DNA from: Paraferrimonas sp. SM1919
GTDB taxonomy: Bacteria > Pseudomonadota > Gammaproteobacteria > Enterobacterales > Shewanellaceae
Length of the DNA stretch: 64,000 nucleotides
Reading direction: 5' to 3'
Assembly: GCF_010993985.1 (NCBI RefSeq)
Contig: NZ_WINH01000003.1
Span: 1-64,000 of the forward strand
Position 1 is the first letter of the stretch; every line of letters starts with the position of its first letter. The position numbers and the translations under genes were made by a program. Positions 8,751 through 17,768 of the stretch are shown here, piece by piece. The notes under the pieces are model-generated. The model worked only from the letters and a program-made list of their open reading frames with translations. It did not search any database and was not told the DNA's origin.

Positions 8751-9614
8751 ATGAGCGATTATCAACCAGAGAAGGTTTGGACTTGGAAGCAAGGAAATGG
8801 CGGTAAGTTTGCTAATATTAACCGCCCTATTGCTGGTGCCACCCATGAAAAAGCCTTACCCCAAGGTAAGCACCCCATTCAGCTTTATTCTCTGGCTACG
8901 CCTAATGGCGTTAAGGTCACCATTTTATTAGAAGAGTTACTCGCCCTGGGTATCAGTGAAGCCGAGTACGATGCCTTTATTATTAATATTATGGAAGGTC
9001 AGCAGTTCTCTTCAGGTTTTGTAGATATTAACCCTAACTCTAAAATTCCTGCCATGGTGGATGTTTCTACCACACCTATTACCCGCGTGTTCGAGTCTGG
9101 TGCGATTTTGCTGTACTTGGCAGAAAAGTTTAATAAATTTATTCCAACCCACCCTACCGATAAAGCTAACTGCCTATCTTGGTTATTCTGGCAAGTGGGA
9201 ACAGGGCCGCTACTAGGTGGTGGTTTCGGTCACTTTTACGCTTATGCGCCTGAAAAGTTTGAATACCCTATCGAGCGCTACACCATGGAGGTCAAACGTC
9301 AGCTAGACTTATTGGATAAACAACTGGCTGAAAATACCTACATTTGTGGTAATGAGTATACTATTGCTGACATGGCCATTTGGCCTTGGTACGGCGCTTT
9401 GGTTGCCAACGAAGTGTATGAAGCCGCTGAATTCTTAGATACCGCCAGCTACCAGCATGTGAACCGTTGGGCGCAGTTGATTCGCAACCGCCCTGCTGTG
9501 CAGCGCGGTAAAATGGTCAATAAAAGTTGGGGTGAACCTGCTGAGCAGTTGCCTGAACGTCATGATGCGACAGATTTTGAAACCAAAACCTTGGATAAAC
9601 TGAACAAGATCTAA
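8751..9614 (+). CDS. yghU: YghU-type glutathione transferase / disulfide-bond oxidoreductase
   Basis: A 287-residue protein of the nu-class GST family exemplified by E. coli YghU, which binds two glutathione molecules per active site and has disulfide reductase activity. The N-terminal extension before the thioredoxin fold, the ATPNGVKVT segment (about 49-57) and the C-terminal helical domain (IADMAIWPWYG) fit that family. The product is cytosolic. The AlkB-like gene follows 31 bases later on the same strand, so the two may be co-transcribed. Confidence 0.88.
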   Translation: MSDYQPEKVWTWKQGNGGKFANINRPIAGATHEKALPQGKHPIQLYSLATPNGVKVTILLEELLALGISEAEYDAFIINIMEGQQFSSGFVDINPNSKIPAMVDVSTTPITRVFESGAILLYLAEKFNKFIPTHPTDKANCLSWLFWQVGTGPLLGGGFGHFYAYAPEKFEYPIERYTMEVKRQLDLLDKQLAENTYICGNEYTIADMAIWPWYGALVANEVYEAAEFLDTASYQHVNRWAQLIRNRPAVQRGKMVNKSWGEPAEQLPERHDATDFETKTLDKLNKI

Positions 9615-9645
9615 GTGTAACCCGAACAAACGAAAGGAGTGTGCC

Positions 9646-10698
9646 ATGAAAGCAGTAAAATGGTTATTTTACGGATTTATGGCAATCTTGCCGTTACTAT
9701 TAGTAATAAGTCCAATTTGGGCTTATTACTCTTTTGATAATATTTACCTTGCTACAGGCCAAGGCTTAATTGTTTTATTTATTGTCTTGCCAATTATTGA
9801 TGAACTGACCAAAGGTTTGAAAATCAATAATGAATACCTCAGTAAACACCCGTTATTACTGTTATTGCCTGCTCTAGTACTGCCATTACTGGTAATACTT
9901 ATCGGATGGGGATTAATACAAGTCTACGCCCTTTATCAACAACAACTTTATATGCCAGCGCTATTGTTGACCATCAGTATTGGGGTAGTAAATGGCAGTT
10001 TTGGCATTAATGCCGCCCATGAGCTGCTGCATAGGCGTCAGAGCTGGTGCCAAACCACCGCAGGGGTCATGCTGTCCCTTTGCGGCTATGGTGGTTTCAA
10101 AATTGAGCATGTGTTTGGTCACCATAAAGACTTAGCGACTGATAACGATCCTTCCTCTGCTGCCAAAGGCGACATGCTGTTGCCGTTTTTTATAAAGGCC
10201 ATGGTACTTAATCAATTGAAAGCCTTTAAACTGCAAGCCAAGTTCAAAAACAAACTGCAATTTGGTGGGCAAGAATATTACCTATGGCAGGGTTTGTTTG
10301 GTCTTTGTTTGTTGCTGAGCTTTGTGTATGCCGGTTGGCTTGGTTTAGCTTACTTTATTGTGCAATCCGTGTTTGCGATATTTATGTTAGAGGTAGTAAA
10401 TTATATTGAACACTATGGTTTAAGGCGTAACAAGCGCAATCAAAAATCCTATGAGGCAGTGCAGTATCACCATTGCTGGAATTGCAGCAACTGGCTAACC
10501 AATTACGTATTATTCCAATTACCTAGACACAGTGATCACCATGTCCATGCCAATAAACCTTTTTACGAGTTAAAGGATCACCCACAAGCACCACAATTGC
10601 CTTTCGGTTATGCGACTTTGGTGGTGTTTGCTTTAATCCCACCTTTGTGGTTTTACGTGATGAACCCAAGGTTAGAGCGGTATGTAAATAACGCTTAG
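9646..10698 (+). CDS. alkB: AlkB-type integral membrane alkane/hydrocarbon monooxygenase
   Basis: A 350-residue di-iron membrane oxygenase. All the histidine boxes of AlkB-type alkane 1-monooxygenases are present: HELLHRR (about 125), EHVFGHH (about 157), NYIEHYG (about 250) and RHSDHH (about 294). Several hydrophobic segments surround them. AlkB hydroxylates the terminal carbon of medium-chain alkanes using electrons from a rubredoxin and its reductase, neither of which is adjacent here. It is somewhat shorter than classic AlkB (about 400). A strong RBS (GAAAGGAG) precedes the ATG. A fatty-acid-type substrate cannot be excluded. Confidence 0.85.
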   Translation: MKAVKWLFYGFMAILPLLLVISPIWAYYSFDNIYLATGQGLIVLFIVLPIIDELTKGLKINNEYLSKHPLLLLLPALVLPLLVILIGWGLIQVYALYQQQLYMPALLLTISIGVVNGSFGINAAHELLHRRQSWCQTTAGVMLSLCGYGGFKIEHVFGHHKDLATDNDPSSAAKGDMLLPFFIKAMVLNQLKAFKLQAKFKNKLQFGGQEYYLWQGLFGLCLLLSFVYAGWLGLAYFIVQSVFAIFMLEVVNYIEHYGLRRNKRNQKSYEAVQYHHCWNCSNWLTNYVLFQLPRHSDHHVHANKPFYELKDHPQAPQLPFGYATLVVFALIPPLWFYVMNPRLERYVNNA

Positions 10699-10713
10699 AC
10701 ATTCGACGTAAAA

Positions 10714-10932
10714 TTATTTACCCATTACCGCTTTATTACCGATAATTTTAAACGCAGGCGTACCTCGTACTAAGGTACGCCTTGCAAACTGGGTTTCACA
10801 ACTTGGGCAAACACCCTCTTGCTCGGTATGATCTTCGCTTATGCGCTCGACAAAACATTTCACTAAAGCGCCCTTACCACCCTTATGATATCGGTACAGT
10901 AAGGTTTTACATTTATTACAGCGAATTGCCAC
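10714..10932 (-). CDS. Small zinc-ribbon protein
   Basis: A 72-residue protein with one CNKC near the N-terminus and CPSC about 30 residues later. Together they give a four-cysteine zinc ribbon, followed by a basic FARRTLVRGTP segment. I do not recognise a named family. It lies just downstream of rsuA on the same strand (19-base gap) and may be co-transcribed with it. A nucleic-acid or protein-binding role is possible but unproven. Confidence 0.6.
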   Translation of the reverse strand: MAIRCNKCKTLLYRYHKGGKGALVKCFVERISEDHTEQEGVCPSCETQFARRTLVRGTPAFKIIGNKAVMGK

Positions 10933-10951
10933 GGTTCTGCTGGGTAATTTT

Positions 10952-11668
10952 TTATTGGGTTTTGCTAAGTACTTGCTCCACTTCGGCTTGAGTTAATGCT
11001 CGGTATTGCCCCACCGCAACATCGGTTAAAGTAAATGAACCAACACTTTGCCGATGTAAAGCCAAGACTGGATTGCGAAAACGGCCAAACATACGCTTAA
11101 TTTGGTGATACTTACCCTCTTGCAGAGTCACTAAGGCTCGTTTTTGTGACACTATTTCAAGTTGCGCTGGCATTGTAGTAATGCCCTCATAGCTAAATTC
11201 CATGCCTTTGGCAAAAGCTGAGGCATATTCATCGGTTAACTCATTCGCCAGTGTCACTAAGTAAACTTTATCGACCTTAGCATCTGGGTGCATTAACGCC
11301 TTTGAAAAGCGGCCATCGTTGGTCAGTAGCACCAAGCCGGAGGTGTTTAAATCTAAGCGGCCGACAATATGCAGATCACTGGCGTCATCAGTGCTTAATA
11401 AATCTAATACCGTTTTATGGGCGTCATCCTTAGTGGCACTGACTACACCAACAGGTTTATGCAGCAAAAAATATTTAGCTTTGGTATATGCAAAACATTT
11501 TCCATCCAGGCACACTTTATCAAACTGACAGATAATTTGGTCTACGCCTTGGGGGGGTAAGTCATTAACCGTGATCCGCTTTTGCGCCACCATTAGCCTT
11601 ACCGCTGCCTTTTTAATTTGGCATTGTTTGGCAATAAATCTGTCTAAGCGGAATTGATTAGTTTGCAT
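10952..11668 (-). CDS. rsuA: 16S rRNA pseudouridine synthase RsuA
   Basis: A 238-residue enzyme of the RsuA/RluB/E/F family, which isomerises U516 of 16S rRNA in E. coli. An N-terminal S4 RNA-binding domain (about 5-60) is followed by the catalytic domain with the family motif GRLDLNTSGLVLLTNDG carrying the catalytic Asp. The C-terminal EGKYHQIKRMF segment is also typical. RluE or RluF activity cannot be ruled out from sequence alone, but the length fits RsuA. The gene is separated from eda by the eda terminator. Confidence 0.85.
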   Translation of the reverse strand: MQTNQFRLDRFIAKQCQIKKAAVRLMVAQKRITVNDLPPQGVDQIICQFDKVCLDGKCFAYTKAKYFLLHKPVGVVSATKDDAHKTVLDLLSTDDASDLHIVGRLDLNTSGLVLLTNDGRFSKALMHPDAKVDKVYLVTLANELTDEYASAFAKGMEFSYEGITTMPAQLEIVSQKRALVTLQEGKYHQIKRMFGRFRNPVLALHRQSVGSFTLTDVAVGQYRALTQAEVEQVLSKTQ

Positions 11669-11705
11669 GTTGGTCTAAACCTAACGTAGCCAAAAGGATT
11701 AATAA

Positions 11706-11738
11706 CAAAAAAGCCCCAGCATCATTGCTAGGGCTTGA
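11706..11738 (-). terminator. Intrinsic terminator of the zwf-pgl-edd-eda operon
   Basis: Inverted repeat AAGCCCCAGC/GCTAGGGCTT with a 6-base loop. On the minus strand it is followed by a T-run (TTTTTTGTTATT), 20 bases beyond the eda stop codon. Confidence 0.8.
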
Positions 11739-11758
11739 ATTTTAACGACTTAAATCAA

Positions 11759-12391
11759 TTACGCCAGTGCTTCTTGGCACAGCTGGGTAATTTTGTCCCA
11801 ATCACCGGCCGCTACGGCATCGGTAGGGGCAATCCAACTGCCACCCACACATGCCACACTAGGTAGTGCTAAGTAGTCTTTGTAGTTGCTTAAGCTAATA
11901 CCACCGGTTGGGCAGAAAGTCACACCTTGTAGAGGACCCGCCCATGCTTTAAGGGCTTTCACACCGCCGTTGACTTCTGCTGGGAAGAACTTAAGATGAG
12001 TGTAACCCAACTCGACCGCAGTCATTACTTCAGAAATGGTCGCGACCCCTGGGATCAGTGCGATTTCGGCGTCTTGGCCAGCTTTCAGCAAGTCAACACT
12101 CGCGCCCGGACTAATGGCGAACTGCGCACCTGCATCAATCACTTGTTGTAATTGCGCACGGTTCATTACCGTGCCGGCACCAACAAGTGCTTCTGGTACC
12201 TCTTTAGCGATTTTCGCAATCGCTTCGATGGCACACTCAGTACGCAGCGTAATTTCTAATACACTAATACCACCGGCAACCAAGGCTTTTGCTAAAGGTA
12301 CCGCTTCATCAATGTGGTTAATCACCATTACTGGTACCACTTTTGAGCGCGAGAATACATCCTTAGTCGCGACTTTCCAGTTATTAGACAT
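11759..12391 (-). CDS. eda: KHG/KDPG aldolase
   Basis: A 210-residue class I aldolase that cleaves 2-keto-3-deoxy-6-phosphogluconate to pyruvate and glyceraldehyde-3-phosphate, the last step of the Entner-Doudoroff route. Visible family segments are VGAGTVMN, the [12 protein letters not shown] region with the Schiff-base Lys, and FCPTGGIS (phosphate binding). It follows edd with a 17-base gap and its own RBS (AAGGAAA). It is the last gene of the operon. Confidence 0.96.
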   Translation of the reverse strand: MSNNWKVATKDVFSRSKVVPVMVINHIDEAVPLAKALVAGGISVLEITLRTECAIEAIAKIAKEVPEALVGAGTVMNRAQLQQVIDAGAQFAISPGASVDLLKAGQDAEIALIPGVATISEVMTAVELGYTHLKFFPAEVNGGVKALKAWAGPLQGVTFCPTGGISLSNYKDYLALPSVACVGGSWIAPTDAVAAGDWDKITQLCQEALA

Positions 12392-12408
12392 CTTCTATTT
12401 CCTTATTA

Positions 12409-14238
12409 TTAATGTAATTCGTCGCTAGTTTTAGTCGCGCGAGCACCTAATTCTGGCGCAGTGAACTGACTACGCAGGCCCGCAAATAGCTCGCGGCCCA
12501 TGCCCCACTGATTATTGAGATCTTTCTGAACATAACGTTCACGCTTAGCCAGCTCTTCTACACTTACGTGTAGGGTTAACTCACCTGTATTAGCGTTTAG
12601 CTCAACAATGTCACCGTTTTGCACTTTACCAATTAAGCCACCATCAATGGCTTCTGGGCTAATATGAATGGCCGAAGGCACCTTACCTGACGCGCCAGAC
12701 ATACGGCCATCGGTTACCAGGGCAACGTGGTAGCCTTTGTCCTGCAGAGAGCCTAGGATTGGAGTTAAACGATGTAATTCTGGCATACCGTTGGCTTTCG
12801 GGCCTTGACCACGAACCACTACAATACAATCTTTGTTGAGGGTGCCTGCATCAAATAAGCCTTGTAGCTCTGACTGATCATCAATCACAACCGCTTCAGC
12901 TTTAACATGACGGTGCTCAATAGCTACCGCAGATACTTTAGAAACACCTCGACCTAGGTTACCTTCCATCAGCGCTAAACCACCGTTTTCTTGGAATGGA
13001 TTCCTTACTGGACGTAATACTTCTTCATCTAAGGAATGTTGTGGACCTTCAACCCATTGCAGTTCACCATCAATCACTTTCGGTTCCATGGTGTATTTGT
13101 CTAGACCTTCACCCACACAGGTCTTAACGTCATTATGCAGGTAGCCACCTTCTAATAACGTCTTAGTTAGGTAAGCCATACCACCGGCAGCGTGGAAATG
13201 GTTAATGTCTGCTTGGCCGTTCGGGTAAACACGGGCAACTAAAGGTACTGCCGCTGACAGTTCTGAGAAGTCATTCCAATCAACAATGATACCGGCAGCA
13301 CGGGCAAAGGCCACAATGTGCATGGTGAGGTTAGTTGAACCACCCGTAGCTAATAGACCCACAATACCATTTACAATCGCTTTCTCGTCTACTACTTCAG
13401 CTAGTGGTACATAATTACCGCCTTGCTTAGTTAAACGACAAACTTGCTTAGATGCAAAATCAGTCAGCGCGGTACGTAGACCACCCTCTGGCGGCACAAA
13501 TGAAGAACCCGGTAGCTGTAAACCCATTAGCTCAATCACTAACTGGTTCGAGTTGGCGGTACCATAAAAAGTACAGGTACCGGCACTGTGGTAACTGGCA
13601 GATTCAGCCGCAAGCAGCTCTTCACGACCCACTAGGCCTTGGGCAAACTTTTGACGTACGCGGGCTTTTTCTTTGTTAGGGATCCCCGAAGGCATTGGGC
13701 CAGCAGGAATAAACATGGTTGGCAAATGACCAAAACTTAGCGCGCCCATTAATTGCCCAGGAACAATCTTGTCGCAAATACCTAAGATTAGCGTGCCATC
13801 AAACATATTATGAGATAAGCCCACTGCGGTCGACATCGCAATCACTTCACGACTTAACAGGCTTAACTCCATACCAGGTTGCCCTTGGGTGACACCGTCA
13901 CACATGGCTGGAACACCGCCAGCAACCTGGGCCACTGAACCTACGGTATTTACTGCAGCTTTAATTTGGTCTGGGTAGCTTTGGTATGGTTGATGCGCTG
14001 ACAACATATCGTTATAGGCAGTAATAATACCAATGTTGGCTTTGGTCAGAGAGTTTAAAGAGGCTTTATCGTCTTTGTTACAAGCAGCCCAACCATGAGC
14101 TAAGTTACCACAGCTTAATGTACCCCGAGGTACACCCTGATCTGCGGCATGCTTCATCGCAGCTAAATACTTGGCACGGGTTTCTTTAGAGCGTTCAATA
14201 ATACGCTGTGTGACTTTTTCAATAATTGGGTTCATCAT
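12409..14238 (-). CDS. edd: 6-phosphogluconate dehydratase
   Basis: A 609-residue IlvD/Edd-family Fe-S dehydratase converting 6-phosphogluconate to KDPG. Cysteines expected to bind the cluster are in PAMCDGVTQG and LGICDKIVPG. The C-terminal GRMSGASGKVPSAIH segment is typical of the family. RBS GGAAG precedes the ATG, and the pgl stop is only nine bases upstream, so translation is probably coupled. Length equals that of E. coli Edd (603) within a few residues. Confidence 0.97.
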   Translation of the reverse strand: MMNPIIEKVTQRIIERSKETRAKYLAAMKHAADQGVPRGTLSCGNLAHGWAACNKDDKASLNSLTKANIGIITAYNDMLSAHQPYQSYPDQIKAAVNTVGSVAQVAGGVPAMCDGVTQGQPGMELSLLSREVIAMSTAVGLSHNMFDGTLILGICDKIVPGQLMGALSFGHLPTMFIPAGPMPSGIPNKEKARVRQKFAQGLVGREELLAAESASYHSAGTCTFYGTANSNQLVIELMGLQLPGSSFVPPEGGLRTALTDFASKQVCRLTKQGGNYVPLAEVVDEKAIVNGIVGLLATGGSTNLTMHIVAFARAAGIIVDWNDFSELSAAVPLVARVYPNGQADINHFHAAGGMAYLTKTLLEGGYLHNDVKTCVGEGLDKYTMEPKVIDGELQWVEGPQHSLDEEVLRPVRNPFQENGGLALMEGNLGRGVSKVSAVAIEHRHVKAEAVVIDDQSELQGLFDAGTLNKDCIVVVRGQGPKANGMPELHRLTPILGSLQDKGYHVALVTDGRMSGASGKVPSAIHISPEAIDGGLIGKVQNGDIVELNANTGELTLHVSVEELAKRERYVQKDLNNQWGMGRELFAGLRSQFTAPELGARATKTSDELH

Positions 14239-14247
14239 TTTACTTCC

Positions 14248-14946
14248 TTACGCAGACCAATATACATCCACAGGTGCTGCTTTTTGGTTGAGCACTGCAC
14301 GAATTGGCATGGTTTTAATATCCTTATCACTAATAGCTTGATTATATACATCAAGTTTTTCTTGACCGACAATATGCAGGTAAATTTGCTTAGCCTTTAA
14401 AATGGCACTAGCACTAAAGGTAATACGAGCATTTGGCGCCGTGGTTGGGTGGGTTGCCAGTAATAAGGCATCTGTATCAAAACACTCATCCACTTGCTCA
14501 CAACATGGGAACCAAGAAGCAGTGTGACCATCGTTACCCATACCTAGCACGACCACATCGAAAGGTTGTGGTAGGTTAGACAAAGATTCGGTGACCATTT
14601 GTAAGCCCTGCTCTGGGGTTTCAAACATATTTACCAACGGCCGGAACTTGGCCGTGGCAGCCTTATTTTGCAGTAGGTTTTCACGAACGGTTTTTTCGTT
14701 GCTGGCAGCATCGGTATTCGGCACCCAGCGCTCATCGACTAAGGTGACGAACACGTCTTGCCAATCAATGGCAATATTACTTAGGGCTTGGAATAAAGCC
14801 TTAGGGGTATTGCCCCCTGAAACCAACAAACTGGCACTGCCATTGGTATCAACCGCGGCTTGTAATTGCGAAGCTATTTTTTGACTTAACGCCGCTTCAA
14901 GCTCGCTAGGTTGGTTAAATTCTTTAAATACAGAAACATCAATCAT
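14248..14946 (-). CDS. pgl: 6-phosphogluconolactonase
   Basis: Hydrolyses 6-phosphogluconolactone made by Zwf. SugP/glucosamine-6-phosphate isomerase-like fold with SGGNTPKALF (about 42-51), VDERWVP and the GMGNDGHTASWFP active-site loop. I start at the ATG at 14946 (product begins MIDVSV, 232 residues) because GGGA lies nine bases upstream. An in-frame ATG at 14955 is possible and would overlap the end of zwf. It is the second gene of the operon. Confidence 0.95.
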   Translation of the reverse strand: MIDVSVFKEFNQPSELEAALSQKIASQLQAAVDTNGSASLLVSGGNTPKALFQALSNIAIDWQDVFVTLVDERWVPNTDAASNEKTVRENLLQNKAATAKFRPLVNMFETPEQGLQMVTESLSNLPQPFDVVVLGMGNDGHTASWFPCCEQVDECFDTDALLLATHPTTAPNARITFSASAILKAKQIYLHIVGQEKLDVYNQAISDKDIKTMPIRAVLNQKAAPVDVYWSA

Positions 14947-14947
14947 T

Positions 14948-16420
14948 TTATTCATCCCAAGAACGACCATCTTTAGTGATCAGAGCCACCGAAGATACTG
15001 GCCCCCATGAACCCGCAGGATAACCTTTAGGCTGCTCCCCTGATTGCTCCCATGCTTGCATAATGCCATCAACCCATTTCCACGCTTCTTCGACTTCGTC
15101 ACGACGCACAAACAAGGACTGATTACCCAACATGGTTTCTAAAATCAAACGCTCATAAGCATCTGCAATACGTTGCTCTTTGAAAGTATCAGAAAAGCTT
15201 AAGTCAAGTTTAGTGGTTTGTAGGCGAGTTGCTTCGGATAAACCAGGGACTTTATTAAGCATTTGAATATCGACACCTTCATGGGGCTGGAGGCGAATAG
15301 TCAACTTATTGGCAGGAAGCTTTTGGTAGCTTTCTTTATATAAATTATGTGGTGGGTTTTTAAAGTAAACCACAATCTCAGAACTTTTCGCAGGCATACG
15401 CTTGCCTGAGCGCAGATAAAAAGGTACCCCAGCCCAACGCCAGTTATCAATATCCACCTTTATCGCAACAAAGCTTTCGGTATTCGATAAGGTATTTGCA
15501 CCCTCTTCTTCTAGATAACCTGGGACTTGCACGCCCTTTAAGTAACCAGAGGTATATTGACCACGTACTGTGTTGTCCTGCACATTGGTTTGGTCAATAC
15601 GTCTTAAAGATTTAAGAACTTTTACTTTTTCATCACGGATAGAATCAGAATTAAGATTCACCGGAGGATCCATGGCCACTAATGTGAGAATTTGCAGTAA
15701 ATGGTTTTGGATCATATCGCGCATTTGACCGGCTTGGTCAAAATAACCCCAGCGACCTTCAATACCGACTTCTTCGGCTACCGAAATTTGTACATGGTCA
15801 ATGGTACGGTTATCCCACTTGGAAGAGAAAAGTGAATTTGCAAAGCGTAGTGCAATTAAGTTTTGGACGGTTTCTTTACCAAGGTAGTGGTCAATACGGT
15901 AGATTTGTTCTTCTTTGAAATACTGAGCAACTTGGTCGTTAATGACTTTAGATGACTCTAAATCGTGACCAATCGGTTTCTCTAAGACGACACGAGTATC
16001 TTCTAAAATCAGCCCTGCTTTATCTAATCCCTCACAAATACTGCCAAAGATAGATGGTGGCGTGGCAAAGTAGTTAACCATGACGTTATTCGGGTTAAGT
16101 ACTTTTTTAAAGTTAACGTAATCCTCAGTCTTGGCAAAATCTAATTCGGTAAACAAACAGCGATCAATAAATCTTTGAGTCGTTGTTTGGCAAAGCTCAT
16201 CACTTTTAACAAAAGTCTGTAAAGAATCGGCAACGACTTGTTTATATTCTTCTAGAGATAAAGCATGTCTAGATACGCCGACTATTTTCGTTTCTTCAGC
16301 GAGCAGCTCTGCTTTATCAAGTTGGTATAGGGCTGGTATCAGCTTCCTTGTTGCTAAATCCCCTTGAGTGCCAAATAACACAAAATCACATGCATTAGAG
16401 GAATTATTTTGAGTACCCAT
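14948..16420 (-). CDS. zwf: Glucose-6-phosphate 1-dehydrogenase
   Basis: A 490-residue NADP(H)-linked enzyme oxidising glucose-6-phosphate to the lactone. The nucleotide-binding loop GTQGDLATRK is at residues 18-27, and the catalytic RIDHYLGKE is near residue 173. It is the first gene of zwf-pgl-edd-eda, preceded by GGAGA. A HexR-like operator lies about 50-65 bases upstream, so control by the divergent hexR product is likely. Confidence 0.97.
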   Translation of the reverse strand: MGTQNNSSNACDFVLFGTQGDLATRKLIPALYQLDKAELLAEETKIVGVSRHALSLEEYKQVVADSLQTFVKSDELCQTTTQRFIDRCLFTELDFAKTEDYVNFKKVLNPNNVMVNYFATPPSIFGSICEGLDKAGLILEDTRVVLEKPIGHDLESSKVINDQVAQYFKEEQIYRIDHYLGKETVQNLIALRFANSLFSSKWDNRTIDHVQISVAEEVGIEGRWGYFDQAGQMRDMIQNHLLQILTLVAMDPPVNLNSDSIRDEKVKVLKSLRRIDQTNVQDNTVRGQYTSGYLKGVQVPGYLEEEGANTLSNTESFVAIKVDIDNWRWAGVPFYLRSGKRMPAKSSEIVVYFKNPPHNLYKESYQKLPANKLTIRLQPHEGVDIQMLNKVPGLSEATRLQTTKLDLSFSDTFKEQRIADAYERLILETMLGNQSLFVRRDEVEEAWKWVDGIMQAWEQSGEQPKGYPAGSWGPVSSVALITKDGRSWDE

Positions 16421-16719
16421 GGATTATATTCTCCAATATTTCTTTTTTAGCGGGACACAAATGCCTTTTGTTGTAATATAACAACAAAAATTGCGAAATG
16501 CACTGGCTTATTTTCAATTAAAATGAATTAATTTGATCAAAAACCAATAAAATTTTCTGGTAAATTTACATTACTGAAAGTACAGTAGTGAATATTTCAA
16601 ATAATTTAAGCTCTTTATTATAGAGTATATGACATAGATCATGAATGAGCGTATAGCCTCTATTGTTGCACACTAGAGTTGAAGTTACCTCCTTATAAGT
16701 ATAAAAACTGGTAGTATTA
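16421..16719. other. Divergent zwf/hexR intergenic region
   Basis: About 300 AT-rich bases between divergently transcribed zwf and hexR. The region holds the HexR-like site (16466-16489) and a second inverted repeat, CATTACTG/CAGTAGTG (about 16570-16591, one mismatch). The start of hexR has only a weak RBS-like sequence. Confidence 0.5.
16466..16489. promoter_or_regulatory. Putative HexR operator of the zwf operon
   Basis: A 24-bp near-perfect inverted repeat (TTTTGTTGTAAT/ATAACAACAAAA). Its core at 16472-16486 matches the Shewanella HexR consensus TGTAATWWWATTACA at 13 of 15 positions. The position upstream of zwf and beside hexR fits the known HexR regulon. Binding is inferred. Confidence 0.65.
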
Positions 16720-17568
16720 ATGAACACACTAGAAAAAATACATAATAACTTATCTTTGTTTAGTAAGTCGGAAAGGAAAGTTGCAGAGGTAATCCTGACA
16801 TCGCCTCAAACTGCGATTCATTCAAGTATCGCCGCCCTAGCTAAACTTGCTGATGTAAGTGAGCCCACCGTCAATCGTTTTTGTCGACGCCTTGATACCA
16901 AAGGCTTTCCGGATTTCAAGTTACACTTAGCACAAAGCTTAGCTAACGGTACACCGTATGTAAGTAGACATGTTGAGGAGGATGATGATTCCGACTCCTA
17001 TACCTCTAAAATATTTGAGTCTACCATGGCTGCTTTAGACAGTGCCCGCCAATCCCTTGATACCAATGCTATCAACAGAGCGGTCGATATGCTAACCCAA
17101 GCCCGTACGATCAGTTTCTTTGGCCTTGGCGCTTCTGCAGCGGTAGCCCATGACGCTCAGAACAAGTTCTTCCGCTTTAACGTTCCTGTGTCTTGCTTTG
17201 ATGATGTATTAATGCAACGTATAAGCTGCATTAACTCTAATGAAGGCGACGTCGTGGTACTGATTTCCCACACTGGCCGCACTAAATCTATGATAGACAT
17301 GGCCCGTATGGCCAGGGAAAACGGCGCCCAAGTCATTGGTATTACCGCCCGCCACTCGCCACTTTCAGTTGAATGTACCTTGCCTGTAACAATGGAAGTA
17401 CCTGAAGATACAGACCTTTATCTGCCAATGGCGTCACGCCTAGCCCAACTGGTAGTGATCGATGTGTTAGCAACGGGCTTTACCCTACGCCGTGGTCCTC
17501 GTTTCCGTGATTCTTTAAAGCGTGTCAAAGAAGTTTTAAAGGAATCGAGAGTAAATAAAGAGCTTTAA
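16720..17568 (+). CDS. hexR: HexR, RpiR-family regulator of central carbon metabolism
   Basis: A 282-residue regulator with an N-terminal RpiR-type helix-turn-helix (about 1-77, with LADVSEPTVNRFCRR) and a C-terminal SIS sugar-phosphate domain (about 120-260, with SFFGLGASAAVAHDAQ and ISHTGRTKSM). In Shewanella and Pseudomonas HexR binds KDPG and controls zwf, edd, pyk and other central genes. It is divergent from zwf and followed by pyk, the order seen in Shewanella. Confidence 0.95.
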   Translation: MNTLEKIHNNLSLFSKSERKVAEVILTSPQTAIHSSIAALAKLADVSEPTVNRFCRRLDTKGFPDFKLHLAQSLANGTPYVSRHVEEDDDSDSYTSKIFESTMAALDSARQSLDTNAINRAVDMLTQARTISFFGLGASAAVAHDAQNKFFRFNVPVSCFDDVLMQRISCINSNEGDVVVLISHTGRTKSMIDMARMARENGAQVIGITARHSPLSVECTLPVTMEVPEDTDLYLPMASRLAQLVVIDVLATGFTLRRGPRFRDSLKRVKEVLKESRVNKEL

Positions 17569-17592
17569 AGCAATTTTTTGTTCTAGGATATA

Positions 17593-17621
17593 AGGCAGAT
17601 CAAGATTTTGATCTGCCTTTA
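17593..17621 (+). terminator. Intrinsic terminator of hexR
   Basis: AGGCAGATCAA/TTGATCTGCCT with a 4-base loop and a short T-rich tail, 25 bases after the hexR stop codon. Confidence 0.75.
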
Positions 17622-17682
17622 TTGGTTGGGCAGAAAATAAATCCTATAAAGTTTTACTTTATCCAGTTTTAAATCATTATTT

Positions 17683-17697
17683 CGTAATTTTACTACA
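17683..17697 (+). promoter_or_regulatory. Putative HexR operator of pyk
   Basis: CGTAATTTTACTACA agrees with the HexR consensus TGTAATWWWATTACA at 13 of 15 positions. It lies about 70 bases upstream of the pyk coding region. Pyruvate kinase is a known HexR target in Shewanella. Confidence 0.6.
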
Positions 17698-17768
17698 TTT
17701 TTTGTATCGGTATCTGTTAGAATTAGGTCAATTTAAAGATTCACACAGATACAGTGATGGAGTTGAGC

